A DNA stretch of 64,000 nucleotides from Sphingomonas sp. GTDB lineage: Bacteria; Pseudomonadota; Alphaproteobacteria; Sphingomonadales; Sphingomonadaceae. The stretch is taken from positions 186,001-250,000 of the forward strand of contig NZ_QFOB01000004.1 of NCBI RefSeq assembly GCF_003248515.1, read 5' to 3'. The number at the start of each line of letters is the position of its first letter. Position 1 is the first letter of the stretch. The notes beneath the pieces are model-generated. The model was not told the DNA's origin and made no database searches. It saw nothing but the letters and a program-made list of their open reading frames with translations. The position numbers were made by a program, and so were the translations under genes. This document shows, in pieces, positions 36,050 to 43,720 of this stretch.

Positions 36050-38356
36050 TCAGTCGCCCTCCACGATAACGCGCCCGAAACGATTGTCGCGCGGAAATCC
36101 GGTCGGCGGCATGCGGCCGGCCGCACCGCGCGCGGCGCGCCACGGCCCCAGATCCGCCTCGGTGCGCGTACGGCCGCTCTCGCCCCCCATTGCCCAACTG
36201 AGGCCATCGGCGAAGCGGAAGCTGATCGCATCGGAAAGGCCGCCGTCGCGATAGCGCTGGAGGCTGGCCCCCTGCCCGCGCGTCATCTCCGGCAGTTCCG
36301 TCAGCGGGAAGACGACGAGTTTCCGATTGTCCCCGATCGCGGCGACATAATCATCGGTGGCGGCGATGGGGTGGACCACCCGCAGCCTGGCGCCCTCGCG
36401 TATATTGACGACTTGCCGGCCCTTGCGCGTTTCCGCGACGATTTCCGCCACCTGCGCCACGAAACCCTTGCCGTCGCTGGCGGCGAGCAGCAGCTTTTCG
36501 GCCGGGCGCGCCGGCAGCAGGGCAACCGTGCCGACATCGCCTTCCAGATCGATCATCAGCCGGACCGGTTCGCCGAAGCCGCGTCCACCGGGCAGCTTGT
36601 CCGCCGCCAGCGTATAGACACGCCCCTGATCCGCGAAGAGCAGCAGCTTGTCGGTCGTGTGCGCGTGGAAGGCGAAGGCCGGGCCATCCCCTTCCTTGAA
36701 TTTCAGCGTATCGGCGGCGGCCAGATCGCGATGACCGGACATCGCCCGGATCCAGCCACGCTGGGAAAGGATCACGGTGATCGGCTCACGCTCGATCATC
36801 GCCTCCAGCGGGATTTCGCGCGCGGGGCCCTGCTCCTCGATCGTCGTGCGGCGCCGGCCAAGCGTCGTCTGCGCGCCATAGGTATCGCGCAGCTTGGCGA
36901 AATCCTGCTTGAGCCGCGTGCGCTGGCGGGCCGGGCTCTCCACCAGCTGCTCCAGCCCCTTTGCTTCCCGATCCAGCGCGTCGCGCTCCTTGCGAAGCTC
37001 CATCTCCTCCAGCTTGCGCAGGCTGCGCAGCCGCATGTTCAGGATCGCCTCGGCCTGCCGGTCGGTCAGCTCGAATTCGGCCATCAGCACCGGCTTGGGC
37101 TCGTCCTCCTCGCGGATGATGGCGATCACGCGATCGAGATTGAGATAGGTGACGAGATAACCGTCCAGCAGCTCGATCCGGTCGGCGATCTTGGCCAGCC
37201 TGTGCCGCGAGCGGCGGACGAGCACCTCGAACTGATGCTCCACCCACGCCGCCAGAGCCTGCTTCAGCGACATGACGCGCGGCGTGCGATCCTTGTCGAG
37301 CACGTTGAGGTTGAGCGGGACGCGAATCTCGAGATCGGTGAGCCGATAGAGGCTGTCGATCAGGATCTGGGGATCCACGGTACGCGCGCGCGGCTCGATC
37401 ACGATGCGGATCTGCTCGTCGCTCTCGTCGCGCACATCGGCCAGGATCGGCAGCTTCTTGTCCGCGATGAGCTGCGCGATCTGCTCGATCAGCTTCGATT
37501 TCGGCACGCCATAGGGGATTTCGGAAATGACGAGCTGCCAGGTGCCGCCCGACAATTTCTCGACGCCGCTCTTTTCCCATGCGCCGTCCGCCGCGCCCCC
37601 CGTCGAGAAACGCGCACGCACGCGGAAGCCGCCACGCCCCGTGGCATAGGCATCGGCGATCGCGACGGGGCTGTCCGCGATGATGCCCCCGGTCGGAAAA
37701 TCGGGGCCGGTGACGAACTGCATCAGTTCGCGTGGATCGCTCTCCGGCCGATCGATCAGGAAGATGGCGGCATCCAGCAATTCGGCGGCATTGTGCGGCG
37801 GGATCGAGGTCGCCATGCCCACGGCGATTCCCGCGGCGCCGTTCGCCAGCAGATTGGGGAACAGGCCGGGAAGAACCTCCGGCTCTTCCTCTTCGCCATT
37901 ATAGGTGGGGCGGAAATCGACGGTCTGTTCGTCGAGCCCTTCCATCAGGCGGATCGCCGCCGCCGTCAGCCGTGCCTCTGTATAACGCATGGCGGCGGCA
38001 TTATCGCCGTCGACATTGCCGAAATTGCCCTGCCCGTCGACAAGCGGATAACGCAGCGCGAAGGGCTGGGCGAGGCGGACCATCGCATCATAGATGGAGG
38101 CATCGCCGTGCGGGTGATATTTGCCCATCACGTCGCCCACGACGCGCGCGCATTTCTTGTACGCCGATGCCGGATCCAGCCGGAGCAGACGCATTCCCCA
38201 CAGCAGCCGCCGATGGACCGGCTTCAGCCCGTCGCGCACGTCCGGCAGCGATCGGGCCGTGATCGTGGAAAGCGCATAGACGAGATAGCGTTCGGAAAGC
38301 GCGCTGTCGAAAGGCGCATCGACGATCTGGTCGAGGGGGTCGGAGCCGGACTGCAT
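36050..38356 (-). CDS. parC: DNA topoisomerase IV subunit A
   Basis: A 768-residue type II topoisomerase A subunit; it decatenates chromosomes together with ParE. The catalytic Tyr125 lies in AMRYTEARL. The quinolone region reads KYHPHGDASIYDAM: Ala86 where E. coli ParC has Ser80, a change natural to many alphaproteobacteria and associated with lower fluoroquinolone sensitivity, and Asp90 where E. coli has Glu84. The short C-terminal domain distinguishes ParC from GyrA. ATG 38356. parE is not in the window. Confidence 0.93.
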   Translation of the reverse strand: MQSGSDPLDQIVDAPFDSALSERYLVYALSTITARSLPDVRDGLKPVHRRLLWGMRLLRLDPASAYKKCARVVGDVMGKYHPHGDASIYDAMVRLAQPFALRYPLVDGQGNFGNVDGDNAAAMRYTEARLTAAAIRLMEGLDEQTVDFRPTYNGEEEEPEVLPGLFPNLLANGAAGIAVGMATSIPPHNAAELLDAAIFLIDRPESDPRELMQFVTGPDFPTGGIIADSPVAIADAYATGRGGFRVRARFSTGGAADGAWEKSGVEKLSGGTWQLVISEIPYGVPKSKLIEQIAQLIADKKLPILADVRDESDEQIRIVIEPRARTVDPQILIDSLYRLTDLEIRVPLNLNVLDKDRTPRVMSLKQALAAWVEHQFEVLVRRSRHRLAKIADRIELLDGYLVTYLNLDRVIAIIREEDEPKPVLMAEFELTDRQAEAILNMRLRSLRKLEEMELRKERDALDREAKGLEQLVESPARQRTRLKQDFAKLRDTYGAQTTLGRRRTTIEEQGPAREIPLEAMIEREPITVILSQRGWIRAMSGHRDLAAADTLKFKEGDGPAFAFHAHTTDKLLLFADQGRVYTLAADKLPGGRGFGEPVRLMIDLEGDVGTVALLPARPAEKLLLAASDGKGFVAQVAEIVAETRKGRQVVNIREGARLRVVHPIAATDDYVAAIGDNRKLVVFPLTELPEMTRGQGASLQRYRDGGLSDAISFRFADGLSWAMGGESGRTRTEADLGPWRAARGAAGRMPPTGFPRDNRFGRVIVEGD

Positions 38357-38538
38357 TCCCTATCCTTAGGGTCTGATCGGCGCGGGTGGAAGCGGTGCCT
38401 CGGCGAGGCTCGCGAAGCCTCCACGCCCCTGAATCGAGGCTTGCGGATCACAAACCACATCAAAGAATAACATTCTGTAAATATATGCTTGCGTTAACCA
38501 TTTCGCCTATGCAACAGCAAAATTCGTCGGTTTGCGTA

Positions 38539-38542
38539 GGAG
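38539..38542 (+). promoter_or_regulatory. Ribosome-binding site deciding a GTG start
   Basis: GGAG at 38539-38542, eight bases before GTG 38551. This favours GTG 38551 over the in-frame ATG 38557 and the distal upstream starts. Confidence 0.55.
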
Positions 38543-38550
38543 TTTCTGCA

Positions 38551-39294
38551 GTGGCGATGTATAAACAAGCATGGTTAATGGCTGTTGTAGCCGGGGCTGC
38601 ATTTCCTGCAGCGGCAACGACTGTCTATTCGGGGCACGACAATAATAACGGTGGCGTAATGTTGTCCAATCCGGTTGCGGATGCTGCCAACAGCGCGTTC
38701 CTTTCGTCGCTCACCGACGTGCGCAGCGAAAGCTTCGAAACCTATGCTTCGGGCCTGACACCCTCCACGCTCACCTTCACGGGATCCGGCGGCTCCACCA
38801 CCGCCTCCCTGTCCGGATCGGGCTATGTGATCGGGCCGGCGCCGCGCACCGCCCCCTTCGATATCGGCACCTTCGCCACCGATGGCCAGAATCTGATGCA
38901 GCTCAACGGGTCGGTCTTCACGATCACCTTCGATCAGCTGGTCGGCGGCTTCGGCTTCTACGCCACGGATATCGAGACGGATGCCCAGATCATCCTGACG
39001 CTGGGAACCGGCGCGATCGAGACGTACAGCTTCAACACGCTGCTGGGCTCGGCGATCGCGGGCTCCGGCTCGGTCGACTTCCTCGGCTTCACCACGCTGG
39101 ACGGCATCAAGAGCCTGACGGTGGCCCATGGCCCCGAGTCGGACGTGCTGGGCTTCGACAATTTCCAGATCGGCACGCTCGCATCGGCCGCCCCGGTGCC
39201 GGAGCCGGCGACCTGGGCGATGTTCATCGGCGGCTTCGGCCTGGTCGGCGGGGCGATGCGCCGCCGCATGCGGACCAGCGTCCGCTTCGCCTGA
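38551..39294 (+). CDS. PEPxxWA-CTERM sorting-domain secreted protein
   Basis: A 247-residue exported protein of unknown function. It has a signal peptide (MYKQAWLMAVVAGAAFPAAA), a Ser/Thr/Gly-rich beta-sandwich-like body (FETYASGLTPSTLTF, FGFYATDIETDA, FLGFTTLDGIKSLTV, LGFDNFQIG) and the tail VPEPATWAM (from 216), hydrophobic stretch and RRRMRTSVRFA. It resembles the PEP-CTERM proteins that carry DUF-type lectin-like bodies, and would be sorted by exosortase. The same tail ends the 2900-3535 protein. GTG 38551 is preferred because of GGAG. A 14-bp terminator follows. Confidence 0.85.
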   Translation: MAMYKQAWLMAVVAGAAFPAAATTVYSGHDNNNGGVMLSNPVADAANSAFLSSLTDVRSESFETYASGLTPSTLTFTGSGGSTTASLSGSGYVIGPAPRTAPFDIGTFATDGQNLMQLNGSVFTITFDQLVGGFGFYATDIETDAQIILTLGTGAIETYSFNTLLGSAIAGSGSVDFLGFTTLDGIKSLTVAHGPESDVLGFDNFQIGTLASAAPVPEPATWAMFIGGFGLVGGAMRRRMRTSVRFA

Positions 39295-39311
39295 AGATAC
39301 CCAACGAACAG

Positions 39312-39344
39312 AAACACCGCCGATCGCGAGATCGGCGGTGTTTT
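39312..39344 (+). terminator. Rho-independent terminator of PEPxxWA-CTERM gene
   Basis: AAACACCGCCGATC (39312-39325) pairs perfectly with GATCGGCGGTGTTT (39330-39343) around a GCGA loop, ending in a T-run. It lies 17 bases after the stop. Confidence 0.85.
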
Positions 39345-39406
39345 CGTATCCGCTTTCCGCGGCTCGCACTTTCCACCCGCAGGGAATTGCGCCTGCCCGC
39401 AAATGC

Positions 39407-40006
39407 TCAGCGATAGTTGAAGCTGATCGAGATGCGTTCGTCCTTCGCCTCGCTCGGCATCACTTCGTGTCGCAGCCAGCTTTCCCACAGGAAGATCGTG
39501 CCCGGCTTCGGCTCCGCATAGACGAAGGGCTGGAGATCCGGCGCTCCATCCGGGAATCGCGTGGGCGCGGCCATCAGCATGGCAAGCCGGGGATCCTCCA
39601 GCTTGAGCGCGCCCGATCCGGGCGGAACCGCCACGTAGAGCGTTCCGGAAACGATGCTGTGCGGGTGGATATGGCCCGAATGGACCGCGCCGCGCTTCAT
39701 CACGTTCACCCACAGGCTATCCAGCTTCAGCGGCCGCCCGAGATCGAAATCGCATTCCCGCGCGAAGGAGGCGACGTGGCGATTCAGCTTGCGGACCAGA
39801 TCCGCGAAGACCGGGTCGCGCTGCGGCAGATCGTCAAGCGAGGCATAGGAGGTGTATCCCCGATAGCCATGCGCCTTCGACCAGGCGCGGCCGGCGCGAT
39901 CATCCTCCGCCAGCGTGCGACAGCTGTGGTGGAGATCCGCGAGCAGGGCGGAATCGTCCAGTTCGCTTTCGGAGAAGAGCGTCGCGAAGAGCCGGCGGAT
40001 CGTCAT
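39407..40006 (-). CDS. TIGR02466-like 2OG-Fe(II) oxygenase family protein
   Basis: A 199-residue protein. HSGHIHPHSIVSGTLYV has the Hx(H/D) pattern that could hold iron, and RHEVMPSEAKDERISISFNYR near the end supplies a second His and an Arg, as in 2-oxoglutarate oxygenases. It resembles the TIGR02466 conserved family. Substrate is unknown. ATG 40006 is the proper start, since the longer frame adds non-homologous residues. It is convergent with the PEPxxWA gene and follows the LysR gene on the same strand by 91 bases. Confidence 0.7.
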   Translation of the reverse strand: MTIRRLFATLFSESELDDSALLADLHHSCRTLAEDDRAGRAWSKAHGYRGYTSYASLDDLPQRDPVFADLVRKLNRHVASFARECDFDLGRPLKLDSLWVNVMKRGAVHSGHIHPHSIVSGTLYVAVPPGSGALKLEDPRLAMLMAAPTRFPDGAPDLQPFVYAEPKPGTIFLWESWLRHEVMPSEAKDERISISFNYR

Positions 40007-40097
40007 GACGCGGGCGATAGGGCGGGATGCGCCGCTTGCCAACGTTGCGGGATCGGCCGCCTGCCCGCCCGCGCCGCACGGTCGAGACGGAATATGT

Positions 40098-41021
40098 TCA
40101 CGGCGCCACGAACGCGCCGGTCGTGTCCGTACGCGCGTGGATCGCATATTCCTCCAGCAGCCAGTCCCGGAACAGTCGCACCTTGCGCAGCCGCCGTTTG
40201 GGCTCCGGATAGACGAGCCACATGCACACACCATCGAACGCTACCGTTTCGAACGGGCGGATCAGCCGGCCGTCGGCCAGTTCCGCCGTCCAGAAGGTGG
40301 GGGTCAGCAGCGTCACGCCCTGCCCCGCCATCACCAGCTGGGCCTCCAGATTCTGCGCATCGAAGCGGGTGGCCGGCGCCATCGAGGTTGCGACGGGCAC
40401 GCCGGCCGCCTTGAACCAGAGATCCCACCAGTCGGCATCCGAGGCGAGGCGCGGCGCGGTCAGCAACTGGGCGGGATCGGTAAGCCCGCCCATCCGCCGC
40501 GCGAAATCGGGGCTGCACATCGGCGTGAAATGGACGCGGTGGAGAAAGTGGCAGACCATCCCCGGCCATTTCGCCGGATCGCGCCCGGTGCGGATGCCGA
40601 GATCGAAGCCCGATTTGGCGAAATCCTGCACGAAGTTGCTTGTCTCCAGCCGCAGCGCGACATCCGGATGGGCAAGCTGGAAGCGGCCGAGCCGCGGCGC
40701 GAGCCAGGCGCTGGCGAAGGACACCATCGCGGTGAGCGACAGCACCTGATCCGTCTCGGCCCGCGCGAAGCCGAACGCCTGATCCAGCGTGTCGAACGCT
40801 TCGGACACCAGCGGCGCCGCCTGCCGCCCCGCCTCCGTCAGCGTCACCCGTCGCTTGCCGCGCGTGAAGAGCGAGGTGCCCAGCCGCTCTTCCAGCATCC
40901 GGATCTGGTAGCTCACGGCCGCCTGCGTCATGCCCAGTTCATGGGCGGCGGCCGTGAAATTCAGGTGGCGCGCGGCCGCTTCGAACACGCGGACGGCGGC
41001 AAGCGGCGGGATCTGGCGCAT
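40098..41021 (-). CDS. LysR-family transcriptional regulator (GcvA-like)
   Basis: A 307-residue regulator: N-terminal winged HTH (LPPLAAVRVFEAAARHLNFT, AAHELGMTQAAVSYQIRMLE) and a C-terminal effector-binding domain. The QIPPLAAVRVFEAAAR start and the pattern AAVSYQIRMLEERLG fit the GcvA branch. It is divergent from the 54-residue ORF and the S46 peptidase, and the 258-base gap between them holds a T-N11-A palindrome (41167-41183). ATG 41021. The effector is unknown. Confidence 0.88.
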   Translation of the reverse strand: MRQIPPLAAVRVFEAAARHLNFTAAAHELGMTQAAVSYQIRMLEERLGTSLFTRGKRRVTLTEAGRQAAPLVSEAFDTLDQAFGFARAETDQVLSLTAMVSFASAWLAPRLGRFQLAHPDVALRLETSNFVQDFAKSGFDLGIRTGRDPAKWPGMVCHFLHRVHFTPMCSPDFARRMGGLTDPAQLLTAPRLASDADWWDLWFKAAGVPVATSMAPATRFDAQNLEAQLVMAGQGVTLLTPTFWTAELADGRLIRPFETVAFDGVCMWLVYPEPKRRLRKVRLFRDWLLEEYAIHARTDTTGAFVAP

Positions 41022-41166
41022 GTTCGCTTCATCCTTTCCTCCGGCGCGCCCGGATATCGATCATCGCCGGCCTGAAACTGTTACGGCCCCCTCCCGTCCG
41101 CCGGCCGGCAGCCGGGGGAAGCCGCTTTCCCGTGGATCCCGCACCCTATCCGTAGTGATGGCGATA

Positions 41167-41183
41167 CATAAGCCCTACTTATG
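41167..41183. promoter_or_regulatory. LysR-type T-N11-A palindrome CATAAG-N5-CTTATG
   Basis: CATAAG (41167-41172) and CTTATG (41178-41183) flank CCCTA. The T at 41169 and A at 41181 are separated by 11 bases, the classical LysR box. It lies 146 bases before the LysR start and about 97 before ATG 41280, the usual place for a divergent regulator to control both sides. Confidence 0.6.
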
Positions 41184-41279
41184 CCACTCCCACAATGATT
41201 GATTGGCGCTCCTTATCGAAAGCGCGCATTCGAGCCTCGCGCCACCGGATCCACCGGATGCGCGGAAAGGAGAATAGCT

Positions 41280-41444
41280 ATGTATCACATGAAGGATCTC
41301 GACGGACTGGCCGCGCACCGCGCCATCGCGCCCGCTCCCCTGCTCTCGTCCCCGATCGGTGCCGCCCGCGCGTTCGTGCGCTGGTGGGGTGCGCATCAGG
41401 CCTGGCCGGCCAACGAACCCGCGCAGCTCGATCGCACGCGCTGA
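41280..41444 (+). CDS. Small 54-residue protein of unknown function
   Basis: A short gene with an excellent ribosome site: AAGGAG at 41267-41272, seven bases before ATG 41280. The protein (MYHMKDLDGLAAHRAIAPA ... FVRWWGAHQAWPANEPAQLDRTR) has a Trp-rich amphipathic middle and no signal peptide. It is divergent from the LysR gene across a T-N11-A site, and the S46 peptidase follows 66 bases later in the same direction, so it may be a LysR target and co-transcribed. No family recognised. The start context is the strongest evidence that it is real. Confidence 0.5.
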   Translation: MYHMKDLDGLAAHRAIAPAPLLSSPIGAARAFVRWWGAHQAWPANEPAQLDRTR

Positions 41445-41459
41445 GCGCCGCTTGGCACT

Positions 41460-41500
41460 CCCCTGATCGCTGATTAGGCTCCGGCCATCACGATCAGGGG
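41460..41500 (+). promoter_or_regulatory. Hairpin covering the S46 peptidase Shine-Dalgarno site
   Basis: CCCCTGATCG (41460-41469) is exactly complementary to CGATCAGGGG (41491-41500), with a 21-base loop. The right arm contains AGGGG of the Shine-Dalgarno AGGGGA (41496-41501), nine bases before ATG 41511. Folding would hide the ribosome site; translation of the upstream small ORF ends 15 bases earlier and could open or close it. Confidence 0.45.
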
Positions 41501-41510
41501 ATCCTGCCCA

Positions 41511-43580
41511 ATGAAGTTTCTCCCTCCGGCCGCAGCGTTTCTCGCCGCCGCCGCATTGCCGCTCAGCGCCGCCCGGGCCGACGAAGGCATGTGGACCTTC
41601 GATGCCTTTCCCTCCGCAAAGGTGAAGGCCGCCTACGGCTTCAGCCCCGATCAGGCCTGGCTCGATCGCGTGCGCATGTCGTCCCTCCGGCTCACCGGCG
41701 GTTGTTCCTCCAGTCTCGTCTCGGGCCAGGGGCTCGTCCTCACCAACCATCATTGCGTGCGCGATTGCGCGCAGCAGATATCGACCGACAAGGCCGATTA
41801 TATCGCGGACGGCTTCCTCGCCGCGACGCTGGCGGACGAGCGCAAATGCGCCGGCCAGCAGGCCGAAATCGTCACCTCCATCACGGACATGACCGCGCGC
41901 GTGCAGAAGGCGATCGGCGGTTCCACCGGCGCGGCGCTGGCCAAGGCGCGCGATGGCGAGGTGGCCGCGATCGAGAAGGAAGGCTGCACGGATCCCGCCA
42001 CCGAGCGATGCCAGGTCGTCACCCTCTTCGGCGGCGGCCAGTACAAGCTCTATCATTATCGCAAATATTCGGACGTGCGGCTCGTCTATGCGCCCGAGGT
42101 CGACGCGGCCTTCTTCGGCGGCGACCCCGACAACTTCAATTTCCCGCGCTATGATCTGGATGCCGCCTTCCTGCGCATCTACGAAAACGGCAAGCCGGTC
42201 GTGACGCCGCAGCACCTGACCTGGGCGGCACGCCCGCCCAAGGAAGGCGAACTCGTCTTCATCTCGGGCAATCCGGGTTCGACCCAGCGGCTTTTGACCC
42301 AGGCGCAGATGGCCTTCCAGCGCGACGTCTCCCTCCCCGCGCTGGAACTGTATCTCGCCGAGATACGCGGCCGGATGATCGCCGAAATGGCGACCGATCC
42401 CGAGAAGAACCGGACGGGCCAGGAGCTGCTGTTCAGCATCGAGAACAGCTACAAGGCGCGCTACGGCCAGTGGCAGGCGCTGCTGGATCCGGGCTTCGCC
42501 GGCAAGCTCGCGCAGAACGAGGCGGATCTGCGCGCGAAGGTCGCGGCCGATCCGGCGATCGCGCAGAAAGTGGGAGATCCCTGGGTAGACGTCGCCAAGG
42601 TGCAGGCCGTCTATCGCGACATCTACAAGCCCTATAACTGGCTGGAGCTGCGCGCGGGCGGCTTCTCCGATCTCTATGCCGATGCGCGGGCGATCGTCCG
42701 CGCCGCACAGGAGCGCGCGAAGCCCAATGCCGAGCGCCTGCCCGACTATCAGGACAGCAAGCTCGCTTTGCTCGAAAAGCAGCTGACCGACGACAAGCCG
42801 GTCTATCCGTGGATCGAGGAACTGAGCATCGCCTACTGGCTTTCCAAGGCGCGCGAGGCGCTGACGACCGATGCGCCGGCGGTGAAGGCGCTGCTCGGCA
42901 AGGAAAGCCCGGAACAGGTGGCGCATCGGCTGGTGACGGGCACCAGGCTTGGCGATCCCAAGGTGCGCGCCGCGCTTTTCTCCGGCGGTCTCGCGGCCGT
43001 GCAGGCATCGGACGATCCGCTGATCCGATATGTGCTGGCGCATGACGGCGATGCGCGCGCGATCAAGGATCGTTACCGGTTCGAAGTGGAAGCGCCCACC
43101 ACCGCCGCGCAATCGAAGCTCGCGGCGGCGCGCTTCGCGGTCTACGGCACCGATCTGTATCCGGATGCGACCTTCACGCTGCGCCTCTCTTATGGCGCGG
43201 TGAAGGGCTGGACCTATCAGGGCGTGACGGTGAAGCCGACGACGGTGTTCGCCGGCATGTATGAACGCGCGACCGGCGCGCCGCCTTTCAAGCTGCCGCC
43301 CAAGGTCGCCGCCGCCGAGCCGAGGATCGACAAGACCAAGGTGGTCGATTTCACGAGCGACAATGACATTATCGGCGGCAATTCCGGCTCACCGATCCTG
43401 GATGCCAGGGGCGCCGTGATCGGCGCGGTGTTCGATGGCAACATTCACTCGCTGGGCGGCAATTTCGGCTTCGATGGCGCGCTCAATCGCAGCGTGTCGG
43501 TCTCGACCGTGGCGGTCGAGGAAGCCCTGACCAAGATCTACCCGGCGCCGAGACTGCTGGCGGAATTGCACGCGAAGTGA
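41511..43580 (+). CDS. S46-family dipeptidyl peptidase
   Basis: A 689-residue secreted or periplasmic serine peptidase that removes dipeptides from peptide N-termini (DPP7/DPP11 family). Signal peptide MKFLPPAAAFLAAAALPLSAA. The chymotrypsin-like triad is visible: His in TNHHCVRD (80-81), Asp in GGDPDNFNFPRYD, and Ser625 in GGNSGSPILD. Length is normal for the family. It would feed extracellular peptides into metabolism, as in other sphingomonads and xanthomonads. A hairpin masks its ribosome site. The LysR gene lies upstream in the opposite direction. Confidence 0.9.
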   Translation: MKFLPPAAAFLAAAALPLSAARADEGMWTFDAFPSAKVKAAYGFSPDQAWLDRVRMSSLRLTGGCSSSLVSGQGLVLTNHHCVRDCAQQISTDKADYIADGFLAATLADERKCAGQQAEIVTSITDMTARVQKAIGGSTGAALAKARDGEVAAIEKEGCTDPATERCQVVTLFGGGQYKLYHYRKYSDVRLVYAPEVDAAFFGGDPDNFNFPRYDLDAAFLRIYENGKPVVTPQHLTWAARPPKEGELVFISGNPGSTQRLLTQAQMAFQRDVSLPALELYLAEIRGRMIAEMATDPEKNRTGQELLFSIENSYKARYGQWQALLDPGFAGKLAQNEADLRAKVAADPAIAQKVGDPWVDVAKVQAVYRDIYKPYNWLELRAGGFSDLYADARAIVRAAQERAKPNAERLPDYQDSKLALLEKQLTDDKPVYPWIEELSIAYWLSKAREALTTDAPAVKALLGKESPEQVAHRLVTGTRLGDPKVRAALFSGGLAAVQASDDPLIRYVLAHDGDARAIKDRYRFEVEAPTTAAQSKLAAARFAVYGTDLYPDATFTLRLSYGAVKGWTYQGVTVKPTTVFAGMYERATGAPPFKLPPKVAAAEPRIDKTKVVDFTSDNDIIGGNSGSPILDARGAVIGAVFDGNIHSLGGNFGFDGALNRSVSVSTVAVEEALTKIYPAPRLLAELHAK

Positions 43581-43586
43581 CCCCCT

Positions 43587-43617
43587 CTGTCGTGTCGGGC
43601 CTGTCCCGACACGGCAG
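43587..43617 (+). terminator. Hairpin downstream of S46 peptidase
   Basis: CGTGTCGGG (43591-43599) pairs with CCCGACACG (43605-43613), extended by CTGT/GCAG outside. It lies seven bases after the stop at 43580. There is no T-run. Confidence 0.5.
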
Positions 43618-43720
43618 GTATATTCGCAATCGGCTTACCCATCCCCCGGTCCCGACATGCTGGGATAAGAGTCGCCGACGGCATGCAAGCCAGAATTGGC
43701 GGGGTCGCGGGCGGAAGGAA

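Noticed and set aside
34131..36254. 707-residue frame opposite the second GGDEF-EAL gene
   Set aside because: Antisense shadow; no domain recognised.
36371..38470. 699-residue frame opposite parC
   Set aside because: Mirror frame of a certain gene; composition rich in Arg, Gln and Ile patterns typical of antisense of GC-rich coding sequence.
41175..43112. 645-residue frame opposite S46 peptidase
   Set aside because: Antisense shadow of the peptidase, whose catalytic motifs are intact.
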